Source: Candidatus Altimarinota bacterium
Lineage (GTDB): Bacteria > Patescibacteriota > Gracilibacteria > BD1-5 > UBA6164
Direction: 5' to 3'
DNA length: 64,000 bases
NCBI GenBank assembly: GCA_013350285.1
Contig: JAAXWG010000004.1
Coordinates: forward strand, 62,001 to 126,000
The notes beneath the pieces were generated by a model. It had not been told where the DNA came from, did not search any database, and saw nothing but the letters and a program-made list of their open reading frames with translations. The position numbers were made by a program, and so were the translations under genes. Shown here one piece after another: positions 54,013-63,654 of the stretch (the stretch's first letter is position 1; every line of letters begins with the position of its first letter).

Positions 54013-54358
54013 TTTCAAGATTTTTTGTTAAATCAATTATTTTTGAATTAAGTTCTCAAGCGATAGCTCACCCTCAATCATAACGAAATCTAATTCTTGG
54101 AGTTTTTCTCAAAGGGAGATGTGCATTTAGTTTCTTTTGTATACTATAAGCATGTTTTGCAAGAGCTTTTGGAAGTGATTCTTCATTTTTAAAACAGCTT
54201 ACAAAAATATCAAGATATGAAAGGTCTGATGCCAATTTTACTGCTATAATAGTAATAATTCAAAATTCTTCATCTAGTCCTTCAATTTCTTCAAACATAA
54301 AACGACTTACAAGTTCACTTACGACTCATTCTATTTTTTTTACTCTTTCTTGTTGCAT
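53996..54358 (-). CDS. rbfA: Ribosome-binding factor A
   Basis: 120 aa. Family landmarks: RVKKIEGVVSELVSRFM at the start, VKLASDLSYLDIFVSCF in the middle and LNAHLPLRKTPRIRFRYD near the end. RbfA binds the immature 30S subunit near helix 45. Upstream of and overlapping ftsQ. Confidence 0.88.
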
Positions 54359-54406
54359 AAATTTTTCTAATGGAAATATTACCCTTATATTATCTAAAAT
54401 TTTTAT

Positions 54407-54433
54407 TTGACAAAAAGAAATTATAAATAAAAT
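54407..54433 (+). promoter_or_regulatory. Promoter and Shine-Dalgarno of rpsU
   Basis: TTGACA (54407-54412) with a TAAAAT -10 at 54428-54433 (15-nt spacer). An AAGGAGAT ribosome-binding site at 54460-54467 lies 8 nt before the ATG. It is one of the few clear Shine-Dalgarno sites in the window. Confidence 0.5.
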
Positions 54434-54475
54434 AAGAACACTTTAATATTTATAAACATAAGGAGATATAAACAC

Positions 54476-54676
54476 ATGATATATGCTGTAAAAAACCAAT
54501 GAGAAACAAATGAAAAATTAGTGTTGAGATATAAAAAACTATTTTTTCAATCAAGAATCTCAAGTAAGATAAAAATGGAAAGATATGCGAAAAAAGATAT
54601 AAAAAAAAGGAAACTAAGAGAAAAAGCAATCGTAAGAGAGCATTATAGAGAGTTAAGTACAAAAGTATATTTCTAA
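54476..54676 (+). CDS. rpsU: 30S ribosomal protein bS21
   Basis: 66 aa, basic. VKNQGETNEKLVLRYKKLFFQSRI followed by a Lys/Arg-rich tail (MERYAKKDIKKRKLREKA, REHYRELSTKVYF) fits bS21. Own promoter and terminator. Confidence 0.88.
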
Positions 54677-54677
54677 C

Positions 54678-54710
54678 AAAAAATCCTCCAATTTTGGAGG
54701 ATTTTTTGTT
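54678..54710 (+). terminator. rpsU terminator
   Basis: AAATCCTCCAA/TTGGAGGATTT perfect stem, T tail. Confidence 0.85.
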
Positions 54711-54782
54711 TTTTATCTTAAAAATTTTTTTACTTTCTCATAATTTTTTTTATAGTATGAAAAGTAATCTATAAATATTTTT

Positions 54783-56156
54783 ATGTTTAAAAAAATTGTT
54801 TGACTTTGATTTTCTACAAAAGGAAAAAATGCAAAAGATATAGAGGAATATATAGCAAGTCTTGTAAAAAATGGAGCAAATGAATTTTTTACAGGCTATA
54901 ATCCTCATTATTGGTATGAAAAATTTTGATTTGAAATCAGTCCAAATGGAAGATTTGCAGAGCATGAGCAGATCACTGATTTTGAGACTTTGAAAAAAAT
55001 AGTTGAAGAAGTTCATAAGCATAAACTTGAGATATTTGTAAATCTCAATGCATGGTACTATAGTGATGAGACAATGCCTTTGATAGAGAAGATGATATGA
55101 GAGATAAATAAAATTAATATAGACGGTATTATTTGCTGAAATATAGGTGTTTTAGAATATTTAAAGGAAGTTTGATATGCATGAAAAATAAATCTTTCTA
55201 CAATCCTGTCTTTATATAATAAGGAAGCAATACAGTTTTTTTTGGAAAATTACAAGATAAATAAGATAATTTTGAGTAGAGAATTGACTTTGAAAGAAAT
55301 AGAATCTCTTTTGTTAGCCTTTCCAGAAATGAAATTTGAAGTATTTGGTGAGGGAGATTTTTGTCGTTATAATAATGGCTTATGTTTTGCTGAACATAAA
55401 TATTCTTCTCGTGATATTTGTACGATTGTCGTGAATGACCTCGTGATAAAAAAAAGATTTCTCCCTGATTTTAAAAAAATTATTCTTGATGAAAAATGAA
55501 CATATAATGAAAAAATAGAAGAATTTGATGATAGTTATGAGGATAAATTTTATAAAGTGGAGAGTTTGCTCGGAAAAATATTTCTTTTTTGAGAAAAATC
55601 TGAGGATTTAGCTGAATTAAAGCAAAATATTTTTGATTTAGCCCCAAGAGAAGATTTATTTTTTGATGCCATGAAACCAATAAATAGTAAACATAATAAA
55701 AATATTTTAAGTTTTTTGAAATGAGTAAAATATCTTTTATCAAATAAAAATCTTTGAGAAGATGAAAAAAAAGAACTTCAAAATTTGGAAAAAGAAATAA
55801 CAAAATCTTTTCATTCTTGATTTTCATATTTTAAACAAAAAATAGAATCTCTTTGAGGACAGGCTAAATTAAAAGCCTTGGAATTGGGAAAATTTTATGC
55901 AAAATGAGATAATCTCAATCTCTATGCCTACTTATTTTTTGCAAAATTCTCCAATCTCGAAACAGTAAAATTTCCAACAAGAGGGAGAATATATGCTGAA
56001 AAAATTGCTCTTATTGAAATGGTCTTAAAAGAATGAAAGGTAGGAAAGCAGTTTATTGATAGAGGGCTAAGTTTAGAAAGGGCACATTATGATATGTCTT
56101 ATCTTTTTTGAGAAAAATTATGGTTTAGAAAAATGATACAAAATATTTGACAATAA
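54783..56156 (+). CDS. U32 family peptidase-like protein
   Basis: 457 aa. N-terminal TIM-barrel-like region in the U32 order: EFFTGYNPHYWYEKFG, LEIFVNLNAWYYSDET, NIDGIICGNIGVLEYLKE, INLSTILSLYNKEAIQ and INKIILSRELTLKEI. A Cys-bearing block, GEGDFCRYNNGLCF and RDICTIVVN, follows. Related proteins act as collagenase-like peptidases or in tRNA/rRNA hydroxylation. The C-terminal helical part is unassigned. Confidence 0.7.
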
Positions 56157-56173
56157 AAATAAATCCATATAAT
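56147..56173 (+). promoter_or_regulatory. Promoter of the rplJ-rplL transcript
   Basis: TTGACA (56147-56152), 15-nt spacer, TATAAT (56168-56173), overlapping the stop of the U32 gene. Confidence 0.55.
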
Positions 56174-56177
56174 CAAA

Positions 56178-56302
56178 TGGACTTCATCGAAGACAGTAGG
56201 CAATCCGTAAGACCTACCGAGATAAAGCAAAAGAATTTTTATACAAAGTTAAAAATAACTCTCTTTTGTCTTTTTCTGGATAAAGAGAGTTTTTTAGTTA
56301 AT
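56178..56302 (+). ncRNA. Ribosomal protein L10 leader
   Basis: The leader contains CGAAGACAGTAGGCAATC, then CCGTAAGACCTACCGAG, i.e. the AGTAGG/CCTAC stem and kink-turn-like segment of the L10 leader. It is followed by a CTCTCTTT/AAAGAGAG hairpin just before the rplJ ATG. In other bacteria L10(L12)4 binds it and represses its own translation. Confidence 0.75.
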
Positions 56303-56316
56303 AATTATTTACAAAT

Positions 56317-57063
56317 ATGGCTGTTACAAAAGCGAAAAAAATTGAAATTTTGGAAGAATTAAAAGAGAGTTTTAAAAGAGCAAATTCTATATCATTTACT
56401 TCTAACTCTGGACTTACTGTTTCTGAAATGAGTGAATTAAGAAAAAGTTTGAGAGAGGTAAATGCAAGTTTTACTCTTGCGAAAAAAACTCTTATTAAAC
56501 TTGCTATGAAAGAAATACATAATGTAGAACTTAATTATGATCTACTTCCATGACAAATAGCAGTGGTTTGTTCGTATGATGATGCAATTGCTGGTATGAC
56601 AAAAGCAAATGATTTTATCAAAGCAAAAACTGATAGAAAACTTGGAGAAATAAAGATTACTTGGACTGCAAGTTATTTTGAAGGACAACTACAAGATAAG
56701 GCTGCTACAAAAGAAATTGCATCTATGCCTTCAAGAGAAACATTACTTGGAAGATTGGTTGGAAGTATGCAAGCACCTCTTTCATCTCTTGCAAGATTTT
56801 TTGATGCTGCAAGTAAAAAACTTACAGAAGAAGGAAAAGATAATCTTGGGAGTGTAGAAGCAAAAAAAGTAGAAAAAGTAGAAATTAAAGAAGAAGTTAA
56901 AATTGAAGAAAAAATAGAAGAAGTTAAACAAGAAGTTGTTGCAGAAGAAACAAAAACTGAAGAAGTTAAAGTTGAGGAAGTATCAGAAACTCCTGTGGTT
57001 TCTGAAGAAGTTACTGCAGAAGAAGAAGCTCCAGTGGAAGAAGAAGAAAATAACAATGCTTAA
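56317..57063 (+). CDS. rplJ: 50S ribosomal protein uL10 with long acidic tail
   Basis: 248 aa, against about 170 in most bacteria. The rRNA-binding domain is normal: TKAKKIEILEELKESFK at the start, then FTLAKKTLIKLAMKE. PSRETLLGRLVGSMQAPLSSLARF is the L12-binding end. After this come about 75 residues of Glu/Lys/Val-rich repeats (VEKVEIKEEVKIEEKIEEV...). It anchors the L7/L12 stalk. The L10 leader suggests autoregulation. Confidence 0.95.
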
Positions 57064-57074
57064 TAATTGGTGTA

Positions 57075-57210
57075 TTTCATCTCTTTTTTAAAAGAGATGA
57101 AACCACTAGCTTTTAAGCTAGCTCGTGTCATCCTGAAATTGATTCAGGATCTCAAAAAGGAAACTTTTTGAAATTTGAAAATTGAGATTCTGAAATAAGT
57201 TCAGAATGAC
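57075..57210. repeat. Hairpin and palindromic repeat between rplJ and rplL
   Basis: First, TTTCATCTCTTT/AAAGAGATGAAA (57075-57102) makes a hairpin without a T run. CTAGCTTTTAAGCTAG follows. Then GTCATCCTGAAATTGATTCAGGAT and ATTCTGAAATAAGTTCAGAATGAC form a large imperfect inverted repeat (57126-57210). Transcripts crossing the gap must pass these structures; they may set the L10:L12 ratio. Confidence 0.65.
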
Positions 57211-57241
57211 AAAAAATATTTTATATTTTTATTATTACAAT

Positions 57242-57619
57242 ATGGCTGAATTAAGCTCAAATGCACAAAAAATTATGGATCTAGTAAAACAACTTAGTAT
57301 TGTTGAACTTAATGATCTTGTAAAAGCTATGGAAGAAGAATTTGGAGTTTCTGCTGCTGCTCCTGTAATGGTTGCTGCTGCTGGTGTTGCTGGTGCTGCT
57401 GAAGAAGAAAAAACTAACTTTGATGTAGTTCTTACTTCTGCTGGAGGACAAAAGATAGCTGTTATTAAAATTATTAGAGAAATTACTGGTCTTGGACTAG
57501 TAGAAGCAAAAGGTCTTGCTGACAATGGAGGAAATGTAAAAGAAAAATTAGCAAAAGCTGATGCTGAAGAAATAAAGAAGAAATTAGAAGAAGCTGGAGC
57601 AACTGTAGAATTAAAATAA
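57242..57619 (+). CDS. rplL: 50S ribosomal protein bL12 (L7/L12)
   Basis: 125 aa. N-terminal dimerisation region ([21 protein letters not shown]), Ala/Gly-rich hinge ([12 protein letters not shown]) and C-terminal domain ([22 protein letters not shown]). About 11 glycines, none of them UGA, consistent with codon selection in a highly expressed gene. The ATG at 57206 lies in a repeat and is unlikely to be used. Confidence 0.97.
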   Translation: MAELSSNAQKIMDLVKQLSIVELNDLVKAMEEEFGVSAAAPVMVAAAGVAGAAEEEKTNFDVVLTSAGGQKIAVIKIIREITGLGLVEAKGLADNGGNVKEKLAKADAEEIKKKLEEAGATVELK

Positions 57620-57633
57620 TTTTTTTCAAAGAT

Positions 57634-57670
57634 AAATCCGGATATTGAAATTATTCAAATCCGGATTTTC
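57634..57670 (+). terminator. rplL terminator
   Basis: AAATCCGGAT/ATCCGGATTT perfect stem, extended by ATTGAA/TTCAA, T-rich tail. The tRNA starts 9 nt later. Confidence 0.8.
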
Positions 57671-57678
57671 TTTGCTTT

Positions 57679-57752
57679 TGGGATATCGCCAAGTGGTAAG
57701 GCCGCGGACTCTGAATCCGCTATCGGGGGTTCGAATCCCTCTATCCCAACCA
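57679..57752 (+). tRNA. tRNA-Gln (anticodon CUG)
   Basis: TGGGATA acceptor pairs with TATCCCA. The anticodon loop is CTCTGAA (anticodon CTG) on a GCGGA/TCCGC stem, and the T arm is GGGGGTTCGAATCCCT. The CCA end is encoded. It reads CAG codons. Confidence 0.93.
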
Positions 57753-57800
57753 AAAAAACCTTATTAAGAAAATCTTTTTTAGATTTTAAGTATCAAAAAA

Positions 57801-59165
57801 ATGTCAAAAATACAGTCAGTAAATCCATATACTTGAGAATTAAATGCAGAATATGAGTTGTATTCTGATGAAATAGTTGATGAAAAAATTAATAAAGCCT
57901 ATTTTGCCTTTTTAGAATGGAAAAAAACAAGTTTTATGGAAAGAAAAAATTTATTTTATAAATTAATAGAAGTAATAGAGAAGAATATAGAAAAATATGC
58001 AAGATTACAAACAATAGAAATGTGAATGCTCTATCATACTTCTATAGCAGGATTAAAATCAACTATTAGTCTTATAAAATGGTATGCAGACAATGCAGAA
58101 AAAATATTATGAAATCAAGAATTTAGTGAAAATTGAACCACATGAAAATATATTTATGATCCACTTGGAGTAATATTTTGAATTTGACCTTGGAATTTCC
58201 CATTTAGTCAAATACTTAGAGCAGCAGTAGCAAATATAATCGCTTGAAATACTGTTGTATACAAACATGCTTCAAATGTTCCAATGTGTGCAGAACAAAT
58301 AGAAAAAATTTTTTTGGATGCAGGTTTTGGTGAATGAATATATACAAATTTATTTATCTCAGCTTCAAAATCAGAATACATTATTGCAAATAAATATATT
58401 AGATGAGTAAATCTTACTTGATCTGAACCAGCTTGAAGAAGTGTTTGATCTTTGGCTTGAAAATATTTAAAACCATCCATATTAGAACTTTGATGAAATG
58501 ATGCTTTTGTATTATTAGAACATAGTGATATGAAAAAAGTTGTTGCAGAAGCAACAGCTTGTCGTATAGCAAATGCCTGACAAAAATGCAATTCTTCAAA
58601 AAGATTTATTATACTAGAAAAACATTATGATGATTTTGTAAAAGAGATTTGAGAATATATGTCAAATTTGATTGTATGAGATCCAATGGATTCAAAAACT
58701 CAAGTAGCTCCACTTGCAAAAAAACAATTAGTAGATGATTTAGATAAACAAGTACAAAAATCTATAAGTGAGTGAGCAAAATTAATAACTTGATGAAAAA
58801 AGCTTTGAAATAATTGACAGTTTTATACTCCTACAGTTTTAGCAGATGTAAAAAGGGGAATGACTTGTTATGAAGAAGAAACATTTTGACCAGTATTAAA
58901 TATAATTAAATCAAAAAGTGTAGAAGAATCCATAAAAATAGCTAATGATAGTGATTTTTGATTGTCAGCAGTCGTATATTGAGAAGATATAGAACAATGC
59001 AAAAAAGTAGCAGAACAACTTGAATGATGAATGATTTTTATAAATACTCCAGCATGATCAAAAGCTCACTTACCATTTTGAGGAGTTAAAAACTCTTGAT
59101 ACTGAAAAGAAAATTGACCAGAAGGATTAAGAGCTTTTGTGAATAAAAAAGTAGTTATATATTAA
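57801..59165 (+). CDS. gabD: Succinate-semialdehyde dehydrogenase-like aldehyde dehydrogenase
   Basis: 454 aa. Catalytic Cys263 in GQKCNSSKR and general-base Glu229 in LELGGNDAF are 34 residues apart, as in the family. GPWNFPFSQILR and FGGVKNSGYGKE are the other signatures. It oxidises an aldehyde (probably succinate semialdehyde) with NAD(P). About 34 of some 42 glycines are encoded by UGA, the highest share I see in the window. Confidence 0.9.
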
Positions 59166-59269
59166 GACTTAAAAATAAAATTAAGTTTATAATCAAAGTG
59201 AGAAACCAAAACCAAAAAAATATAAAGGAACCGATATCTTTTGAAAGGGTTTTGGTTTTTTGTTTTTTC

Positions 59270-59304
59270 AAAAAAAGAAGTGATTTGAAAATCACTTCTT
59301 TTTA
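59270..59304. terminator. Bidirectional terminator
   Basis: AAAAAGAAGTGATTT/AAATCACTTCTTTTT stem with a 1-nt centre, between convergent genes. Confidence 0.8.
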
Positions 59305-59328
59305 GAATTTGTTAAGGAAAAGAGAAAA

Positions 59329-59718
59329 TTATTTTTTAATTTCAGTTTTTAAGCTTGATCCTAATACTATTTCAACAAATCCCTTTACATCTTCAGGGAG
59401 TTTTTGTAAATTTGTACGAACCATATTTTCTACTCTCTGTCTTGAACCATTAAGCTCTTTATTTTCTAATAATTCCCCTATTTCCATTACTAGTTTTAAT
59501 GAATTTTCTGGGGGTTGATTATTTTGTTTTTTTCTTGTTATTGGTTTTAATTGTTCTTCAGAGACATTTTTAAGATTACTAATTTCCTCCACCATTTTCT
59601 TTATACCTTCTACAACACCTGTTAGAAGGTCTATAATCTCTGGATTTACAACCAATTTCAAGTCTTCTTGAGCTTCAAGAATTTTAATATCATCTTGATT
59701 TATTGTATCTGCACTCAT
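59329..59718 (-). CDS. Hypothetical helical protein
   Basis: 129 aa, no in-frame UGA, all Gly GGN. It is mostly helical, and the middle (SEEQLKPITRKKQNNQPPEN) is a Pro/Gln linker. No motif recognised. It is convergent with the aldehyde dehydrogenase. Confidence 0.65.
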   Translation of the reverse strand: MSADTINQDDIKILEAQEDLKLVVNPEIIDLLTGVVEGIKKMVEEISNLKNVSEEQLKPITRKKQNNQPPENSLKLVMEIGELLENKELNGSRQRVENMVRTNLQKLPEDVKGFVEIVLGSSLKTEIKK

Positions 59719-59845
59719 TCCTTTTTCCCCATAATATAAATATTTAAAATATAAAAGTAAAATGATTTTAAAAATAAATTCTTCTTTGTCAAATAACTTT
59801 TAGACTTTTTTGTATTTTTATGGTTAATAAATTTTAAAAACGGAT

Positions 59846-59943
59846 TTATACCGTAAAAAATTTTTCTATTTCTTGGATAATCCTGATAGTTTCAGTCAAA
59901 GCAGCTATCATTTTTTGATAATTTTCAAATTCATTGGAATTGA
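59846..59943 (-). pseudogene. Possible remnant of a four-helix-bundle (S23-type) protein
   Basis: On the minus strand an open segment reads LNSNEFENYQKMIAAL and continues to TETIRIIQEIEKFFTV before a stop. It resembles the C-terminal helix of small four-helix-bundle/S23 proteins common in CPR genomes. The frame is closed by TAA just upstream, so only a fragment survives. Low confidence. Confidence 0.3.
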
Positions 59944-60097
59944 GTTTTTATAATTTTCTTGAAAATATTGATAATTTGGATATATTGAGTGTAATAAAAG
60001 TAATTAAAAATATGGAAAAAATAAAATAGTGATATATCTTAGATTTGATGAAATTTATAAAAAAATAGATTTCAAAAATTGGAGGTTTATAATTATT
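59944..60097. other. Gap with no recognised gene
   Basis: AT-rich sequence next to the pseudogene fragment. The stretch 59719-60097 otherwise holds only a small ACGG/CCGT hairpin (59839-59854). Confidence 0.4.
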
Positions 60098-61852
60098 TTA
60101 ATTGATTATTTCTTTTAATTTATCTATTAACAATACCTTTCTTTTTTCAATAAAATCTTCAAAATCTTTAAAATCAATAATACTAGGAATTAAATGATTC
60201 TCACAAAATTTTTCAATAGATATATTTTGCTTATTACTTTCAAAAATAGCCCATTCGTTTAATTCTTTGTCATTTTTTGACTCATTTTCATTAGCATCTA
60301 ATAATTGTAGATTTAAAATACTATTATTGTTATTTTCGCTTAAAAAGAAATCTATTTTACTATCATCTATATTCTTTTCTTTTAAGTTTGTTTTTCTAAA
60401 AGAAGAATGTGGATGTAGGTGGTCTTTATGAAAATTTCAATTTTTGTAATCTAAATTTGGATAAAGTAATGATAAAATTGAAAATGCATGCGGACTATCT
60501 TTCTGAGTATTTAAAATATTTAAAATAAAATCATCATCAATAGTCATATCTTTTGTTGTTCATTTAAGTTTATCCTGAATCTCTTTGATTGGAAAAGAAG
60601 AAATAGTATTATTTATTGCAAATTTTGTAATATCATCTGTAAATACACTCCTAATTGACGATAAAATTTGATCAGATTGTCAACCAAAAATCCTCTTTAC
60701 TAAAACAATATTTAACCATTTTTTTATTAATTTCCTATCTTCTTCAAATCAAACTCTTGAATTAAATCAATCACTATTTTGTTTATGATAAATATAATAT
60801 ACAATAGGCATTAATGCATTTTTAGAAGTCAAATTTGAATCTAAAAAACCGAAATCCTTAATCAAATCAAAAGTAGTATGAATTGCATTACTTATTTTTT
60901 CCCATTGTTTTTCAAAATCTCTTGCATTTTCAGTACTAAAATTTGTTACTTTAAACTTTATATCTTTACTATGTAATAATAGAAAAACTTTTAAAATAAA
61001 ATCTTTAGGAATAAAAAAACCTTTGTCTCTTATTTCATCAACTAATCTATGAATCTCTTTTCTAGCATTTTTTTCTTGCCAATTAGCAACAGCAATTGAC
61101 ATAATTAAATCTGAAAAATTCAATGGTTCTCAACCACTATTTATTCTTATAAATATATTTAAAGCTTTATCAATATCTTGTTCTTTTTCTAAGAAAAAAT
61201 TTATTATCCTTTCCAAATGAATTACAGAATGAAGTCTTGAAAGTGTTTTGTAGGTAAATTCATTTTCTTTAAAATTATTAGTATCTAAAAACTTGTTAAA
61301 CTCATAATTATCCCTTAAATCTAAAATTTTTCAAACTTTAAACCATTTATTTGTATTTTCAGAGTATTCATCATTTGTTAAAAATTTAAACTCATATATT
61401 CTTCAATCTTCTTCATCTTCTAAAGGTTTTTCTATATTCAAATATAAGTGTCTAGTTGGTAAGGCATATTCTGTATCAGCCCAATTAACTCTAGTTTTTT
61501 TGTAAGCATAGCTTCATTTTAAAGCAATATACAAGGAAGTTAACCTTTGTTGACCATCTAATACAGCGGTAAAATCATTTAATCAATTTGTGTTAATCTC
61601 TTCATTATGAGTACGATATTCTTGTCTATATGATTTTAAAAATTTATAAAACTTATATGATTTTTTAGTATCTCATTCAACTCTCCAAAATAAAAAAGAA
61701 CTTATTGGATAATTTCTCATTATTGAATCAAATAGCCATTCTATTTTTGTATGTTCCCATTCAAATTCTCTCTGAATTGAGGGTAATAAATATCTATCAT
61801 TATCTATGTTATCAATAGCTTCTCAAATTGTAATTGGAGTTTGAAATGACAT
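60098..61852 (-). CDS. DUF262 GmrSD-like restriction/defence protein
   Basis: 584 aa. The N-terminal DUF262 (ParB-like) domain contains RYLLPSIQREFEW and LDGQQRLTSLYIAL (near 92-105), the signature of GmrS. IRINSGGEPLNFSDLIMS follows. The C-terminal part has an HNH-like core DHLHPHSSF near residue 475 and NSILNLQLLDANEN, like GmrD-type DUF1524 domains. GmrSD is a type IV restriction enzyme that cuts glucosylated phage DNA. Stand-alone DUF262-DUF1524 proteins are linked to phage defence. Confidence 0.85.
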
Positions 61853-61946
61853 AATTTTAAGTTAAATACTAATTACTGAACTGTAATTAAATTATTTAAT
61901 ATTACAAATAATTATCTCTGATTTTTTCTTTTCACCCCATGCTTCT

Positions 61947-62549
61947 TTATAAAAAATCCTTTACCACTTCCTCAAACTCTTCAAAATTTTTATAAAAAAA
62001 TCCATTAATTCATACTTTTTTGGCTTCGTTGATATTTTTCTCTGAATCATCAAAAAATAGAGTTTCTTCAGCTTCAATGCCCTTTTTATTTAAGTAATTT
62101 AAAATAAATTCATAAAATTCTTTTTCAGGTTTTTTATAAGCAATCTCAGCAGATGAAAAAACGAAATCAAATAATTCACCAAATTTCATATTTTTCCTCA
62201 TAAATTGTGTTCTATATTTTTCTTGATTTGTTGCGATACAGCATTTTATTCCTTTTTTCCTCAATTTTTTTACGATTTCAAGCATTTTTTCATCTGGATT
62301 ATTTCCCATTTCAAACCAAAATTCCAAAAATTCATCTGTTGTTTTTTCCCAGTTCCATTTTGGGAGCCATATTTGTAGTATTTCTTTTAGATCAGCTTTT
62401 CCAATGATGCAATTTTGAAACTCCCCTTCAAAAAAGGGGAGCATTTCTCCACTTGGGAGATTATATTTTTTTTCATACTGAGTACTAAATATTTCAGAAT
62501 TTCTTATTACAACACCATCTGCATCAAAAAGTATACATTTTATTGCCAT
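61947..62549 (-). CDS. HAD-family phosphatase
   Basis: 200 aa. Motif I FDADGVVI near residue 8 (nucleophile Asp), motif II CIATNQ, motif III Lys in YKKPEKEFYE, motif IV LFFDDSEKNI. The cap is a small helical C1 type. It cleaves a phosphate monoester; the substrate is unknown. Read-through of one UGA adds the C-terminal INGFFYKNFEEFEEV helix. Confidence 0.88.
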
Positions 62550-62557
62550 AATGACTC

Positions 62558-63028
62558 TTATTTCTCAAGATTTACAAATTCTGTGATATCTCCTGCAAGC
62601 TCTCATTTGAGTTTGTAGCTTTTTACAGCTTCTTTGTGTTGAGCAAGAGTATTAAAAAATATATCTTTTTCTTCTCCATAGGGAAGTACAAGCTTTGCTT
62701 CTATGTTTTCATATATTTTCACTGCATTTTTTGTTCCTGGAAGAATAAGTACATCTACATCTCAAAAAAAACTAAGATTTTCTTCATTAAGTTCAAAACT
62801 ATCACTTGTAAGGATAACAATTCTTACCTTTTCAGCATTAAATTTATAAAATAGATTTTCTTGTTTTTCCATTACTTCCAAGAGAATTTCTGACTTTTCG
62901 TATTCTCATGGGAAGTTTATATCAAATCCATCAAGAAGGACTGTTTTTTCTTGGAGAAAAAAATTAATTTCTTTTTTATTATCATTAACAATAGCAAGAT
63001 TATCTCATTTATAAAAAAATTCTAACAT
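62558..63028 (-). CDS. Degenerate metallo-beta-lactamase-like (UlaG-type) protein
   Basis: 156 aa. The strand pattern FFYKGDNLAIVNDNKK, TVLLDGFDINFPGEYE, VRIVILTSDS and GDVDVLILPGTKNAVKI, then KLVLPYGEE, follows that of short MBL-fold proteins of the UlaG type. However, there is no HxHxDH motif, and only one His in the chain. If it is an MBL fold it has lost catalytic metal binding. It begins 9 nt upstream of the HAD gene. Confidence 0.5.
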
Positions 63029-63040
63029 AAATATAAAAAA

Positions 63041-63493
63041 TTATATAAAATAAACTTTATTTTTATTTACAAGACTTACAATGTCAAACTTTATCTCAAG
63101 ATTTTTTATTTCATCAAGAGAAAACCATTTGTATCAAGTAAATCTTTCTTCTGTTCTCACTTTTGGGGTTTCATTTCAATTATATTTTACCAAAAAAAGA
63201 TACACATCTTTTTCTATCAAAGGATTATCTTGTAAGTGTCATGCAGTAAAAGTATAGCTTAGTTTAGTCATAAATTTTATGATTTCTAGGTCTTTTTCTT
63301 TTAATCCTGTTTCTTCACTTATTTCTCTTACAGCTGTTTCTTTTGCGATTTCTCCTTCTTCTATTTTCCCTTTAGGAAGAACATACTCTTCCTCTTGTCT
63401 TGAATTTGTCCATCTAAGAAGCAAAATTTCTATTTTGTTTCCATTTTTTCTGTAGACGACTCATCACGAGCTTTTTTCATATCTTTTTGCCAT
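63041..63493 (-). CDS. NUDIX hydrolase
   Basis: 150 aa. The canonical box is GKIEEGEIAKETAVREI followed by SEETGL (Gx5Ex7REUxEExGU exact). Also ILLLRW at the start and GYKWFSLDEIKNLE, typical of MutT/Ap4A hydrolase-like members. It probably hydrolyses damaged or signalling nucleotides. Precedes the MBL-like gene on the minus strand by 12 nt. Confidence 0.92.
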
Positions 63494-63576
63494 AAAAATA
63501 ATTTGAAAATCTAAATGTAGTGAAAAACTTTCTCTAATATAAACAAAAAGATAAAAAAAACAAATCTTTATAATTT

Positions 63577-63605
63577 TTGAAATATTTTAAAAACTATGTT
63601 ACAAT
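63577..63605 (+). promoter_or_regulatory. Promoter of the last gene
   Basis: TTGAAA (63577-63582), exact 17-nt spacer, TACAAT (63600-63605). ATG at 63655. Confidence 0.65.
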
Positions 63606-63654
63606 AAATAAGGATACACAAAAACAAAAATAAAATATAAAATAAAAACAAAAA

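Noticed and set aside
57206-57241. Upstream ATG at 57206 as start of rplL
   Set aside because: It lies in a palindromic repeat, and the family N-terminus begins at the ATG at 57242.
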